From Bacillus sp. FJAT-50079 (GTDB taxonomy: Bacteria; Bacillota; Bacilli; Bacillales; Bacillaceae_C), in the NCBI RefSeq assembly GCF_018343515.1, contig NZ_JAGYPD010000002.1, positions 496,001 through 560,000 on the forward strand: a stretch of 64,000 nt of DNA. Reading direction: 5' to 3'. Of this stretch, positions 40,738 through 51,239 are shown piece after piece. Both the position numbers and the translations under genes were made by a program. The notes below the pieces were generated by a model. It made no database searches and was not told the DNA's origin. It saw only the letters and a program-made list of their open reading frames with translations. The stretch's first letter is position 1; each line of letters opens with the position of its first letter.

Positions 40738-42930
40738 CTAATCACTTGGGGTTTCATCATCATCCATCTTACTGCCGGTTTCTTCCCGTTCAAGTGCTTC
40801 CTTCGGCGTTTCAAATGTAACGACGAGCACATCACCTTCTGCAAGTATCCGATCGGGCTGTAAATTTTGGTTGGCTACATAGCCTTCACCAGTCATATTT
40901 ACTTCGATGCCAAGCAATCGGGAAGCTTTCAGCACATCACGTTTCGACCAACCGATCATATTTGGGATTGTCCGATCACCGTCCGTTTGGACGATCACTT
41001 TTTCTCCTTCAATGACCGCACTTCCCTTTTGAGGAGACTGGCCAATGATTTTTTCACCATTTCCGATTATAATCGGAACGAGTCCGTTCTCTTCCAATAA
41101 CTGGTTCACTTCTTGTAAACTCATATCCGTCAAATCTGGCAATGATAGAATGTTCGCATTTGGAATATCTTCCGGTTCGATATTTAAATATTTTAAACTG
41201 TTTTCCATTACGGTGTTAAAAATTATTGAAACCGGGTCGCTCCCATGATCACCTTCTTCAAGCTTTGGACGATCGACAACGACATACATAATTAATTCAG
41301 GATCATCCGCCGGGGCAGCCCCCAAAAATGAATAGAGGTAATTCCCCTCAATATATCCTCGATCAGATATTTGGGCTGTTCCCGTCTTACCAGCTACTTT
41401 ATAGCCTTCAAGCTGATAGCTCTTTCCTGTTCCATTCTCAGATGTGATGACCGTTTCTAAAATCGACATCACTTCTTTTGCTGTTTTCTTACTAATCGGT
41501 TCGCCAACCATTTCCGGTTCAAACGTTTCAACAGTATCATCATTCGGATCAACAATTTTCTCAACGACGTACGGCTTCATCATTTTCCCGTCATTCGCAA
41601 TCGCGGTCATCGCCTGAATCATTTGCATCGCTGTAACAGTCGTTCCTTGGCCATACACACTCGTTACTTTTTCGATCGGCCAATCGTATAAAATTTTTCC
41701 TGGCACTTCATTTGGCAAGTCAATACCAGTTTTCACCCCAAATTTAAATTTACCCATATACTCGCGCCATGTTTCTGTCCCCATTTTCTCGAGTAAGTAG
41801 GCGAAAGCGACGTTAGAAGATCGCTGCACACCTTCTAAATAAGTAATTTCCCCCCAGCCATTTCTATTATGATCGCGAATCGGACCGCTTTTCTGATCGA
41901 CCAAATAGCTGCCTGACTTGAACTTATCATTTGGATTAAATTTGTTCTCTTCGATCGCTGTCGCTAATGAAAATATTTTCATCGTTGACCCAGGTTCAAA
42001 TGATGTTTCAACGAGCTCATTATGCCATGATTGGTCAATTCCTTCGCGCGTATCAGGATGAAATGTCGGGCGTTGCGCCATAGCGAGGATTTTTCCTGTT
42101 TTCGCCTCTGCAACAATCGCCATAACCCGTTCTGGTGTATAGCGTTCACTTACTTGACTCATCATATCTTCAAGAAAGGTTTGGATTTTCTTATCAATCG
42201 TTAAATAAATATCATGACCATGCTTAGGCTCAACAACTTGTTTCGATGAATTTGGCAAAATGTAATTCCAAATATCTCCTTCATATTGAATCGAGCCATC
42301 TTCTCCTTTTAGCATTGTATCGTAACTTTTTTCCAAACCCATTTTCCCGATAATCTCTGATGGCTTTCCTTCCTCTTGTTCCTTTTGGGCATAACCAATC
42401 AAATGGGAAGCAAATATTCCATTCGGATAATATCGCTTCGAGTCCTTCATAAAAGAGATCCCTGGCAATTTTAACTGTTCAATCGCTTTTTTCAAATTAT
42501 GCGACAAATCTCTCCCAGCTTTTCCGAACTCTACTTGTTTACGCTCTGGTTTCGTAAGCCTTTGATAAATCTCTTGCTCACTCATGTCAATATGCTTTGC
42601 AAGTTCCACAGCAGTATATTGAGGATCGACAACATGTCTTGGATGTTCCGGATCTGTTGTCAAATTCTCATCCAAAATGGCAACTAACGTATAAGAAGAG
42701 GAATCTTCGGCAATTGGCTCTTTATTATGATCATAGATCGTTCCCCGTTTTGCCTTAATCGTTTCTGTTTGTAAATATAATTGTGCCGCCTTTGCTGACA
42801 ACACCGTCCCTTTTACTTCTCCAGAATATTGAATCGATATAAAGCGAACGACTAAAATAAAAAAGAGCAGACCAAAGAAAATAAATAAGATCGCTGCTCC
42901 AATATTTCTATTTTTTTTATTTACATTCAT
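40738..42930 (-). CDS. pbpB: Penicillin-binding protein 2B (division transpeptidase)
   Basis: Class B PBP essential for the septum. 730 residues. Membrane anchor at about 12-31, dimerisation domain (KAKRGTIYDHNKEPIAE), transpeptidase with STMK (EPGSTMKI), SSN (VQRSSNVAF) and KTGTAQ, then two PASTA domains (about 595-710: LPDLTDMSLQEVNQLL and IPNMIGWSKRDVLKAS). The ATG overlaps ftsL by 4 bp. With the insert at 40011-40661 it is separated from spoVD by about 1 kb. Confidence 0.97.
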   Translation of the reverse strand: MNVNKKNRNIGAAILFIFFGLLFFILVVRFISIQYSGEVKGTVLSAKAAQLYLQTETIKAKRGTIYDHNKEPIAEDSSSYTLVAILDENLTTDPEHPRHVVDPQYTAVELAKHIDMSEQEIYQRLTKPERKQVEFGKAGRDLSHNLKKAIEQLKLPGISFMKDSKRYYPNGIFASHLIGYAQKEQEEGKPSEIIGKMGLEKSYDTMLKGEDGSIQYEGDIWNYILPNSSKQVVEPKHGHDIYLTIDKKIQTFLEDMMSQVSERYTPERVMAIVAEAKTGKILAMAQRPTFHPDTREGIDQSWHNELVETSFEPGSTMKIFSLATAIEENKFNPNDKFKSGSYLVDQKSGPIRDHNRNGWGEITYLEGVQRSSNVAFAYLLEKMGTETWREYMGKFKFGVKTGIDLPNEVPGKILYDWPIEKVTSVYGQGTTVTAMQMIQAMTAIANDGKMMKPYVVEKIVDPNDDTVETFEPEMVGEPISKKTAKEVMSILETVITSENGTGKSYQLEGYKVAGKTGTAQISDRGYIEGNYLYSFLGAAPADDPELIMYVVVDRPKLEEGDHGSDPVSIIFNTVMENSLKYLNIEPEDIPNANILSLPDLTDMSLQEVNQLLEENGLVPIIIGNGEKIIGQSPQKGSAVIEGEKVIVQTDGDRTIPNMIGWSKRDVLKASRLLGIEVNMTGEGYVANQNLQPDRILAEGDVLVVTFETPKEALEREETGSKMDDDETPSD

Positions 42931-43289
42931 TTTTGCCCAACAACCTTAACATTATCTTTGTCTAAATTCAATCCACGATTTTTTGCTTTTTCCAACACAC
43001 GGTCAGGCTTACTTAATTCGCTAATTTGAATTTCCAAATCATCGTTTAATTTTTTCTGCTCATGCATCGTCGATTTTACGTCTTCGATTTCTTTATTCAC
43101 TTCATAAATGGCTGCTTGTGCCGACACGATCTTTACAGCCATAAAAACAATAAATGCAACGAACATAGCAGCTAAAATCTTTTCTCCAGGGGTAATTTTC
43201 GTATGTCTTTGAACCTTTTTGACCTTGACCGTCGCCTGCTTCACTTGTTCATCAAATTGATGTTGGTGTTTTCGTGCTAAATTACCCAT
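42927..43289 (-). CDS. ftsL: Cell division protein FtsL
   Basis: 120 residues. Basic cytoplasmic N-terminus, one membrane segment (about 38-55, ILAAMFVAFIVFMAVKI) and an extracellular leucine-zipper coiled coil (about 60-105). FtsL with DivIC and DivIB activates the septal synthases. It lies between rsmH and pbpB. Confidence 0.94.
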   Translation of the reverse strand: MGNLARKHQHQFDEQVKQATVKVKKVQRHTKITPGEKILAAMFVAFIVFMAVKIVSAQAAIYEVNKEIEDVKSTMHEQKKLNDDLEIQISELSKPDRVLEKAKNRGLNLDKDNVKVVGQK

Positions 43290-43309
43290 TCTCCTTCCCC
43301 CATTTTCCT

Positions 43310-44242
43310 TTATATTTTTTCTATAATTCTTAATTTCGCTGATCGTGCTCGATTATTTTGTTCCAACTCTTCATCAGATGGAATAATCGGCTTACGGTTA
43401 ATTAATTTAACAGTTGGTTCATACCCGGCTGGAATGGCTGGCATCCCAGGTGGAAGCACTGGTCCTTCACTCGCTTCCTTAAAAACAGTTTTACAAATGC
43501 GATCTTCAAGCGAATGGAATGTGATAACACTAACCCTTCCACCTTGATTAAGTAAATCGATCGCTTGGTGCAATGAACTTTCGAAAACCGCCAACTCATC
43601 ATTCACAGCAATGCGAATCGCCTGAAATACCCGCTTGGCTGGATGACCGCCTTTTCTTCTTGCGGGGGCGGGAATGCCTGCTTTAATTAATTCCACTAAT
43701 TCCCCAGTCGTTTTAATCGGCTCTTTCATCCGAGCTGCTTCAATTTTCCGAGCGATTTGCTTCGAAAATCGCTCTTCTCCATATTGGAAAAAGATGCGAA
43801 CAAGGTCTTCATACGGCCAATTATTAACAACTTCATATGCGCTTAACTCACCTTGTGTGTCCATTCTCATGTCAAGTGGGGCATCGTGGTGGTAGCTAAA
43901 CCCTCTTTCAGGTGTATCTAATTGTGGAGATGATACGCCTAGATCATATAAAACACCATCAACCTTATGTATATTCAAGCTGTTCAAGCGTTCTTGAAGG
44001 TATTTAAAATTGCTTTTTACTAATATAAGCTTTTCCCCATATTGCTTTAAGTTCTCTTTCGCGTTTTCAAGGGCGATATCATCCTGATCAAAAGCAATCA
44101 GTTTCCCATTTTCTGATAATTGCTCAAGAATTTTTTGTGAATGTCCGCCACCACCTAATGTGCAATCAACATACACTCCATCTGGGCGGATATTTAAACC
44201 GTCTACGGTTTCGTCTAATAAGACCGTTGTATGATTAAACAA
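43310..44242 (-). CDS. rsmH: 16S rRNA (cytosine-1402-N4)-methyltransferase
   Basis: Uses SAM to methylate C1402 of 16S rRNA. 310 residues. SAM site [16 protein letters not shown], motif [20 protein letters not shown], and [11 protein letters not shown]. Formerly mraW. Second gene of the dcw cluster. Confidence 0.97.
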   Translation of the reverse strand: MFNHTTVLLDETVDGLNIRPDGVYVDCTLGGGGHSQKILEQLSENGKLIAFDQDDIALENAKENLKQYGEKLILVKSNFKYLQERLNSLNIHKVDGVLYDLGVSSPQLDTPERGFSYHHDAPLDMRMDTQGELSAYEVVNNWPYEDLVRIFFQYGEERFSKQIARKIEAARMKEPIKTTGELVELIKAGIPAPARRKGGHPAKRVFQAIRIAVNDELAVFESSLHQAIDLLNQGGRVSVITFHSLEDRICKTVFKEASEGPVLPPGMPAIPAGYEPTVKLINRKPIIPSDEELEQNNRARSAKLRIIEKI

Positions 44243-44279
44243 TGACGCTCACCTTTCTACTTATCGACGTACATTAAAC

Positions 44280-44711
44280 TTAAATATCAAAATCGATCAT
44301 ATTCTCTGCAATATCTGCAAAAGATTCTTCAGATTCTGTTATATAGCCTTCCCATAACTCTTTGTCCCAAATCTCAAATCGACCAGAAACACCTAAAATA
44401 ACACATTCCTTTGTCAAATTCGCATATCCGAGCAAAGATGAAGGTAAATTTATTCTTCCCTGTTTGTCTAATTCACATTCTGTTGCTCCAGAAAAGAAAA
44501 AACGTGTAAATGCTCGTGCATCTTTCTTCGTCAACGGCAGGGCTTTTAATTTTTCTTCCAATATTCTCCATTCCTCAAGTGGATAGCCAAATAAGCATTG
44601 ATCAAGTCCGCGAGTAACAACAAATGTTTCACCGAGAAGTTCACGAAACTTCGACGGAATGATCAATCGGCCTTTTACATCTATGTTATGTCGGTATTCA
44701 CCCATAAACAT
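44280..44711 (-). CDS. mraZ: Transcriptional regulator MraZ
   Basis: 143 residues from ATG 44711, giving the family start [15 protein letters not shown]; longer frames read back into the bshC terminator. Two AbrB-like swapped-hairpin domains, each with the DxxGR motif (DVKGRLIIP and DKQGRINLP). In other bacteria MraZ binds repeats upstream of mraZ and controls the dcw operon. First gene of the cluster. Confidence 0.96.
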   Translation of the reverse strand: MFMGEYRHNIDVKGRLIIPSKFRELLGETFVVTRGLDQCLFGYPLEEWRILEEKLKALPLTKKDARAFTRFFFSGATECELDKQGRINLPSSLLGYANLTKECVILGVSGRFEIWDKELWEGYITESEESFADIAENMIDFDI

Positions 44712-44775
44712 AAGACATGCCCCACTTTCTATATTAAATGTACCACATCCCCCCACTTCACACCACCCATTTTTC

Positions 44776-44805
44776 AAAAAAAATAGCTTCCACATGGGAA
44801 GCTAT
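44776..44805 (-). terminator. Terminator after bshC
   Basis: Minus strand ATAGCTTCC, loop CATGT, GGAAGCTAT, then TTTTTTTTG. It lies 83 bp after bshC and just before mraZ. Confidence 0.92.
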
Positions 44806-44887
44806 AAAAACGAGTTCAAAAGGTAGGTAAAAAGGACTAAATTCTACTATGTCATTCTTACTAAACCTTTTGAATTCTCATGAAAAA

Positions 44888-46516
44888 TTATATTTTAATT
44901 ACTTTATGTGTACCATCAAAGTGGTAATCAAGTGCCATTATATCTGAGATAAAACTCGGTCCTCTTTCATTAAGAAAATAAAAAATATTCCACATCCGTT
45001 CTTGGAAGCTTCCTTCTGGACGAAGAAAACGTTCAAGGCGATCAAATTTATTAATGATTGTTTCATGCTTTTTATAAATCGATTGATCTACTTTTTGAGC
45101 TAAATAATCGAATTGTTTTTGATGATAATGCAGGTTTTTCTCAGCCAATGGTATAAGGCTTTGATCGATCACCCGCAAGCGTTCAAAAACGTTCTTATAT
45201 TGTATCGTTAAATCGTCTAAAGCAGCTTCTAATATGTTATTTAGTTCCCCATCGACTGTTGATTGCATAAACCCATCTCTACTATGCTGTAACCCTGCCT
45301 CAATAATCTTGGCAAGATCGAGCTGCAATTCATGCGCATCTCGCTCATGAACCGATTCAACAAACGTCATATTAAGCCGCGGAATAATCGGCGGCATCTT
45401 CATGTTCAATTGTTCAAAAGCTTGTTTTAACTCACCCCAATAAGCAATTTCACCTGGCCCAGCAATAAAAGCTAATGACGGAAAAATCCATTCCTGCATG
45501 AGTGGTCTTGTGACAACATTATTGCTAAAACGTTCGGGGTATTGCTCAAGCAAATCAAAGAGTTCTTCCTTCGTGAATATGATATCGGCTTTTTTAGACG
45601 TAAATCTATTTTGCGTTTCATCGAAATCAAGAAGAATGCGCTCATTTTCAAAATAGTAGAAAATATTCGCTGAATCATTGTTCAACTCAATCATCTGCTT
45701 AAAGCCCTTCGCTTGAATAAGCGCTTGTTGAACTAAAACTGCTTTAGTTACATCTGCGCCATGATCAATTAAACGCGAGAAATAAGGTCTTTCTATTTTC
45801 CTAAGCTTGGCGTCAGCTGCGTCGATGATAAGCAATCCGTAATCTTTAAATAAGGATGTTACGAGATATGCGAAAAATTGTGTAAACGTATGAAATGTAT
45901 GAATCGCTTCTTGCAACAAGGTTAGAAGCTCCTTCGTATACTTTCGCTCACCAAAATGCTCAAATACATCGTTTACCCATTTTTCTAATTGCTGTTTATT
46001 ATAATCAATATGCGAAACCATCCGCTTTTCATCAAGAAGACCCGGATAGCTAATCTTCTTCATCCGCTCCCTCGTCTCCGTATATACATGATTGATTTCT
46101 AGAAAATCATGATCTTCTCCAGCAATCCAAAAAACAGGAACAACCGGCTTACCAAGCTGTTTTTCTTGTTGCTCCGCCAATTTAATAATCGAAATGATTT
46201 TATGGATCGTATAAAGTGGCCCTGTTAATAACCCTGCTTGTTGACCACCAATCACTACTACGGAGGAAGGGTCACGAAGCTTATTTATTGATTCTGTTAT
46301 TTTTTCAGAGGTCGGATAGTCTTTCATATAATCTTCAATACAATCTGCCACAACTTCTCGATCGTACGTTTGTTTCATTACTTCTTTATATCGCTTTTCA
46401 TAAACCGACTGGTTGGTTATATCGTAATGAAAAAAACTTTTTACAGGATCTTTTTGTTCTATATAGAGTGAAGCAAATTGATTCAACGCTGGAATGACGA
46501 TGCTTTCCAATTTCAT
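44888..46516 (-). CDS. bshC: Bacillithiol synthase (cysteine-adding enzyme) BshC
   Basis: Adds cysteine to GlcN-malate in the last step of bacillithiol synthesis. 542 residues, the family length, with a Rossmann-like core (VVVIGGQQAGLLTGPLYTIHK and VPVFWIAGEDHDFLEINH) and a C-terminal coiled coil. It precedes mraZ as in other Bacillaceae. Confidence 0.95.
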   Translation of the reverse strand: MKLESIVIPALNQFASLYIEQKDPVKSFFHYDITNQSVYEKRYKEVMKQTYDREVVADCIEDYMKDYPTSEKITESINKLRDPSSVVVIGGQQAGLLTGPLYTIHKIISIIKLAEQQEKQLGKPVVPVFWIAGEDHDFLEINHVYTETRERMKKISYPGLLDEKRMVSHIDYNKQQLEKWVNDVFEHFGERKYTKELLTLLQEAIHTFHTFTQFFAYLVTSLFKDYGLLIIDAADAKLRKIERPYFSRLIDHGADVTKAVLVQQALIQAKGFKQMIELNNDSANIFYYFENERILLDFDETQNRFTSKKADIIFTKEELFDLLEQYPERFSNNVVTRPLMQEWIFPSLAFIAGPGEIAYWGELKQAFEQLNMKMPPIIPRLNMTFVESVHERDAHELQLDLAKIIEAGLQHSRDGFMQSTVDGELNNILEAALDDLTIQYKNVFERLRVIDQSLIPLAEKNLHYHQKQFDYLAQKVDQSIYKKHETIINKFDRLERFLRPEGSFQERMWNIFYFLNERGPSFISDIMALDYHFDGTHKVIKI

Positions 46517-46599
46517 AAACTAAGCATCCTTTCTATACTTTCATGCTTTTTCTTCGTTGAGTATAGCAAACTCATAGATAAATTGATATTAACTTGCTC

Positions 46600-46995
46600 T
46601 TAGAACAGTGTAACGGCTTCTACTGCGCGATAGGCAATTCCATACATCATTAAGATGATATAAGCAAAAGAAAATAATAAAAAACTTAATCGCCAATAGC
46701 CGATCACGATTTTCGAATATATTATTTCTTCCCGATAACGCCAATACACGATCGTAAAAACAACTGCAGTAATGAGCATTACGAGAAAAATCAGCCACAA
46801 TAATGAACGCGACCAAATAGCTGTCATTAAGAAATGAACAGACATAATTAAAAAAGGTGTCGTAATATTGATCGCAATGTTTCTTGCTTTACGGCCGTTT
46901 CTCAACCACCGTTTCATAATAATAAAAATGATTACGTATAAAAATAAAGGCATAATAATCATCATCGCAATAAAATAATTTAAAACCGCCCCCAT
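46600..46995 (-). CDS. DUF3397 family membrane protein
   Basis: 131 residues, four hydrophobic segments (about 6-27, 44-62, 65-85, 103-122). It starts within the panE stop codon (TAATG). The family is commonly next to bshC or panE in Bacillaceae; its function is unknown to me. Confidence 0.85.
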   Translation of the reverse strand: MGAVLNYFIAMMIIMPLFLYVIIFIIMKRWLRNGRKARNIAINITTPFLIMSVHFLMTAIWSRSLLWLIFLVMLITAVVFTIVYWRYREEIIYSKIVIGYWRLSFLLFSFAYIILMMYGIAYRAVEAVTLF

Positions 46996-47891
46996 TACTC
47001 CCTTAATCCCCTTTCAAATTCCATCCCTTTAATTGATTCATATAAAAACGAAACATTTGGTAATTTCCGTCCCATCTCTGCCCCTCTTTTTAATACGTAG
47101 CCTAAGATGGCGTCTATCTCCGTTCGTCGTCCTTCTTCTATATCTTTGAACATTGATGATTGATTATCGCTTGTCGATCGGCAAATTCTTTCTACCTCTT
47201 TGATCGTCATGTTTTCCTTGATTTTCGGAAAACACGGAATGATTTCCTCATATAATATATGTAATAACGCTAAATAGGATGGATTGGTAAGTAACTTTCC
47301 GTTCTTTACCTGGAATAGCGCTGTAAGTGGATTAATGATTGCATTGACAATTAGTTTTTGCTCTAGTATGGCTTCGTAATCTTGGTGGAGCTTAATTGGA
47401 AATGAATCACTTTGCATCCTTGATAGAGCGAGTATCCGTTCATCCCCGCGAAAATAAGCAATGTTCGTTTTCCCGATCCCACTATGGTATACAGAATGGT
47501 CATCTATTTTTAATGCACCATGCTCAACTGTACCAACAAGAATCGCTTGATTGTTTAATGTACACAAATATGTAAGATGGCCCATTCCATTTTGAATGAA
47601 CAAGAGCGGAATATGGATAGGCAACGTTCTCAAGATCGGCAGGATCCCTTCCAAATCATATTGTTTCACTGCAATGATGATAAGCTCCTGTTCGCTCAGT
47701 GTTTGCCAATTTGCTCGTGCCTTCACAGGTGTAATCAATGACTCTTGAGCAGTTTTTACATGAACCCCATGTAATTCAAGTTGCTTAGACTGCTCCATTC
47801 GCCGAGAAAAGAGCGTCACATCATACTCCTGCCCTATATACCCAGCAAATAACAGACCAAGCGCCCCCCCTCCAATAATCCCAATTTTCAT
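46995..47891 (-). CDS. 2-dehydropantoate 2-reductase family protein (YlbQ)
   Basis: 298 residues. NADP site MKIGIIGGGALGLLFAGYIG at the N-terminus, conserved Lys in LIIAVKQYDLEGI and QNGMGH, and a helical C-terminal domain (LIVNAIINPLTALFQVKNG). The family makes D-pantoate for coenzyme A. In B. subtilis the ylbQ product is a second, weaker panE-type enzyme, so the exact role here is an inference from position. Confidence 0.9.
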   Translation of the reverse strand: MKIGIIGGGALGLLFAGYIGQEYDVTLFSRRMEQSKQLELHGVHVKTAQESLITPVKARANWQTLSEQELIIIAVKQYDLEGILPILRTLPIHIPLLFIQNGMGHLTYLCTLNNQAILVGTVEHGALKIDDHSVYHSGIGKTNIAYFRGDERILALSRMQSDSFPIKLHQDYEAILEQKLIVNAIINPLTALFQVKNGKLLTNPSYLALLHILYEEIIPCFPKIKENMTIKEVERICRSTSDNQSSMFKDIEEGRRTEIDAILGYVLKRGAEMGRKLPNVSFLYESIKGMEFERGLRE

Positions 47892-47959
47892 GATTCTCGT
47901 CCCCTAATTTTTCATATAGTTCTATTGTACCAAATTTCATTTAAGAAACAGCAGTAAAA

Positions 47960-47983
47960 ACTCCTCTGTTTCTTAAGAGGAGT
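47960..47983 (-). terminator. Terminator after the carboxylase genes
   Basis: Hairpin ACTCCTCT (47960-47967), loop of 8, AGAGGAGT (47976-47983), then TTTTTACTG on the minus strand. It overlaps the carboxyltransferase stop codon. Confidence 0.8.
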
Positions 47984-49515
47984 TAGACAGGATAAACCGG
48001 ATGTTTTCTTGCAATTAGATCGATTGCTTTCGTCTCATAATAATGAAATCTTGTGACGAGGGTTTGTCGCAATTCATTTGGCGATACGATGTCGTCGATA
48101 ATTAATTCAGAGGCTAATTGATAGATATCGATATGTTCTTTATACTCCTGTTGCTTCGCTTGAATGAAGGCTGCTCGCTCCATTTTATCTTCTATCTCAG
48201 CTATTTTATTTGAGTAAACGGCATTGACTGCTGCTTCCGGACCCATAACGGCAATTTGTGCGGTTGGTAAAGCTAGGCAACAATCGGGTTCAAAAGCGGG
48301 ACCTGCCATCGCATAGAGCCCTGCCCCATACGCTTTTCTAATAATGACTGAAATTTTCGGAACCGTTGCTGAACTCATCGCAGCAATGAATTTTGCACCA
48401 TGGCGAATGATACCAGCCCTCTCTACCTTTGTTCCAATCATAAATCCCGGCACATCTGCCAAAAAGAGCAAAGGAATATGAAATGCATCGCATAGTTGAA
48501 TAAATTTTGCTCCTTTATCAGCTGAATCGACGAAGAGTACTCCACCCTTAACTTTTGGTTGGTTAGCAATGATGCCAACGACCTTTCCATCGATCCGACC
48601 TAAACCCGTAATGAGCTCCGCGGCAAATAATTTCTTAATTTCAAAAAACGTGCCTTCATCTATAAGTGCTTCAATCGCTTCATACATATCAAATGGGCTA
48701 TTTTGATTTTTCGGAACAATCTCTTCAAGTGTTTTTAGCGATTTTTCCTGTTTTGACTCAGCTATCGGTGGCTTCATCTGGTAATTGGCGGGAAAATAAG
48801 ATACATATCGTTTCGCTTTTTCAATGGCCTCTTCTTCCGATCGTGCTAAAAGATCCCCACAGCCACTTACTGTACAATGCATCCTCGCACCACCCATTTC
48901 CTCTAATGTCACCTTTTCGCCAATCACTTTCTCAGCCATTCTCGGTGATCCTAAATACATCGAGGCATTATTCTCGACCATTATAACGATATCACAAAAG
49001 GCAGGAATATAAGCTCCACCTGCTGCCGACGGACCAAATAAAATGCAGATTTGCGGAATGACACCGGATAATTTTACTTGATTATGAAAAATCCTCCCAG
49101 CTCCACGGCGATTAGGAAACATTTCCAATTGATCGGTAATCCTCGCTCCAGCCGAATCGACTAAATAAAGAATAGGTACTTTGAGCTTTTCTGCGGTCTC
49201 CTGAATTCGAATGATTTTCTCAACCGTTCGGGCTCCCCATGAGCCTGCTTTAACAGTAGAATCATTCGCCATCACACACACAGTTTGACCATTGATTTTC
49301 CCAATTGCGGTAACAACGCCGTCCGCCGGAAGAACCGAAGCTGAATAATTGGCAAATACCCCATCTTCCTCATACAGGCCTTGATCAAATAAAAGTGAGA
49401 GCCGATTGCGGACAAATAATTTCTTTTGCTTTTCCATTTGCTCGTGATATTTTCGTTTTCCGCCAGCCTTTATTTGTTCACGACGTTCATTTAACGTATT
49501 TACATGTTGATTCAT
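47983..49515 (-). CDS. Acyl-CoA carboxylase, carboxyltransferase subunit
   Basis: 510 residues from ATG 49515 (AGGTG site). Two crotonase-like halves: the N-half has YLVDSAGARITDQLEMFP and FGPSAAGGAYIPAFCD, the C-half has LADVPGFMIGTKVER and RKAYGAGLYAMAGPAFEPD. It closely follows B. subtilis YngE, with DSAGARI rather than the DSGGARI common in propionyl-CoA enzymes. Acetyl-, propionyl- or methylcrotonyl-CoA are possible substrates; no catabolic genes lie nearby to decide. It forms an operon with the two genes upstream. Confidence 0.9.
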   Translation of the reverse strand: MNQHVNTLNERREQIKAGGKRKYHEQMEKQKKLFVRNRLSLLFDQGLYEEDGVFANYSASVLPADGVVTAIGKINGQTVCVMANDSTVKAGSWGARTVEKIIRIQETAEKLKVPILYLVDSAGARITDQLEMFPNRRGAGRIFHNQVKLSGVIPQICILFGPSAAGGAYIPAFCDIVIMVENNASMYLGSPRMAEKVIGEKVTLEEMGGARMHCTVSGCGDLLARSEEEAIEKAKRYVSYFPANYQMKPPIAESKQEKSLKTLEEIVPKNQNSPFDMYEAIEALIDEGTFFEIKKLFAAELITGLGRIDGKVVGIIANQPKVKGGVLFVDSADKGAKFIQLCDAFHIPLLFLADVPGFMIGTKVERAGIIRHGAKFIAAMSSATVPKISVIIRKAYGAGLYAMAGPAFEPDCCLALPTAQIAVMGPEAAVNAVYSNKIAEIEDKMERAAFIQAKQQEYKEHIDIYQLASELIIDDIVSPNELRQTLVTRFHYYETKAIDLIARKHPVYPV

Positions 49516-49537
49516 CCTCAACACCTCGCCCGTTCAC

Positions 49538-49750
49538 TTATTTCAATATGAATAATACATCTCCTTCATTGACAAAATTTCCGTCCGCAACTTTTACTTC
49601 TGCAATCGTTCCTGCATGTTGTGCTTCGATCGGGATTTCCATTTTCATCGATTCAAGTATAACAACGGTTTTCCCTACTTCTACTTGGTCCCCTTTATCC
49701 ATTAACACATCTAAAATTGTACCAGCCATCGTTGCGACTATTTCCGTCAT
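49538..49750 (-). CDS. Biotin carboxyl carrier protein (small, free-standing)
   Basis: 70 residues: one biotinyl domain with the target lysine in ESMKMEIPI. It starts within the biotin carboxylase stop (ATGA overlap). It carries carboxybiotin between the two enzymes encoded on either side. Like YngHB in B. subtilis. Confidence 0.93.
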   Translation of the reverse strand: MTEIVATMAGTILDVLMDKGDQVEVGKTVVILESMKMEIPIEAQHAGTIAEVKVADGNFVNEGDVLFILK

Positions 49751-51078
49751 CCATCCTTCCTCCTTTGTAAAATATTTGTCGTATACTCACCTGACTGAAA
49801 AGCTTTATTTTGTAAAATATTATTTAAATAAGGGATATTCGTTTTAATTCCATCTATAATGATCTGTCCAATCCATCGCTTCGCATTCAATAAGCATTCC
49901 TCTCGCGTCACACCATGAACAATCCATTTAGCAATGAGTGGATCATAATACGGGCTTACAATAGTTCCTTCCGCATACCCTGCATCCACTCTCCCCCCAT
50001 CTGGCCAAACGAGCTTGGTGATTTTACCTGGTGAGGGGAAATAGGTTGCTGGGTCTTCCGCATAGATTCGAAATTCAATCGCATGACCGTTTTTCCGCAA
50101 ATCCGTTTGTTTAAATGGAAGCTTTTCTCCGTTCGCTACTTTGATTTGCCATTCAACAAGATCAATCCCTGTGATCACCTCTGTAACTGGGTGCTCCACT
50201 TGTAGTCTTGTATTCATTTCTAAGAAGTAAAATTGTTCATCTGGTCCAACGATAAATTCGACAGTTCCAGCGTTATCATATTGCGTCGCCTTTGCTGCCT
50301 CCATTGCCATTTTGTATAAGGCAACCTTTGTTTCATCGGATAGAAACGGGGATGGTGATTCCTCGATCACCTTTTGATTGCGCCTCTGTACAGAACAATT
50401 TCTTTCAAATAATTGGACGATATTGCCTAACTTATCACCAAAAATTTGCACCTCAATATGGCGGGCATGATCTATGCATTTCTCAATAAAAATAGCGTCA
50501 TCTCCGAAATAGCTCTTTGCTCGCTTTTTGATCGATTCATAACAGGAGATCAGTTCCTTCTCATCATTGCAACGCTGCATCCCAATTCCCCCACCGCCGC
50601 TACTTGCCTTTAGCATTAATGGGTAGCCAATTTGCTTAGCAGCAAGCTTTGCGTCCTCCACTGTTGGCAAATGTTCATTTATTCCTGGGACAACTGGAAC
50701 CCCGGCACGGATCATCGCTCTTCTGGATGCGATTTTATCCCCCATTAAAGCGATAATCTCATGTGAAGGACCAATGAAACAGATCCCAGCCTCGGTCACC
50801 TTTCTAGCAAACTCACTGTCCTCAGATAAAAGTCCATAGCCTGGATGAATTGCATCAGCACCTAGTCGAAGCGCTGTTTCTATAATGTAATCTCCCTGTA
50901 AATACGATTTACTTACCTGTGCTTCTCCAATTCCTACTGAAACATCAGCTTCTTGAACGAACGGCATCTCATTATCCGCGTCTGAATAAATGGCGATTGT
51001 TTTGATCTTCATCCGTTTGCATGTTTTTATAATCCGGGAAGCGATTTCACCACGATTAGCAATTAAAATCTTTTTCAT
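49747..51078 (-). CDS. Biotin carboxylase subunit of acyl-CoA carboxylase
   Basis: 443 residues from ATG 51078 (GGGAG). ATP-grasp enzyme that carboxylates biotin with bicarbonate. Start KKILIANRGEIASRIIKTC, ATP loop KASSGGGGIGMQRC, metal/catalytic blocks FLEMNTRLQVEHPVTE. First gene of the operon. A housekeeping accB/accC pair is expected elsewhere, so this is likely a specialised second enzyme. Confidence 0.94.
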   Translation of the reverse strand: MKKILIANRGEIASRIIKTCKRMKIKTIAIYSDADNEMPFVQEADVSVGIGEAQVSKSYLQGDYIIETALRLGADAIHPGYGLLSEDSEFARKVTEAGICFIGPSHEIIALMGDKIASRRAMIRAGVPVVPGINEHLPTVEDAKLAAKQIGYPLMLKASSGGGGIGMQRCNDEKELISCYESIKKRAKSYFGDDAIFIEKCIDHARHIEVQIFGDKLGNIVQLFERNCSVQRRNQKVIEESPSPFLSDETKVALYKMAMEAAKATQYDNAGTVEFIVGPDEQFYFLEMNTRLQVEHPVTEVITGIDLVEWQIKVANGEKLPFKQTDLRKNGHAIEFRIYAEDPATYFPSPGKITKLVWPDGGRVDAGYAEGTIVSPYYDPLIAKWIVHGVTREECLLNAKRWIGQIIIDGIKTNIPYLNNILQNKAFQSGEYTTNILQRRKDG

Positions 51079-51239
51079 ACGAAAACTCCCTTCATGCATT
51101 ACTAATTTCGACAAAGTTGCTCATATCCCTCTTCCTAATGGGAGCGCTCTCTAAATTATATCTGAATTATTTTTAAGTTTGTTATATAATAAAAATATTC
51201 ATTTATTATTTTTCATTTCATTAGGAGGGGGATTTCGGT

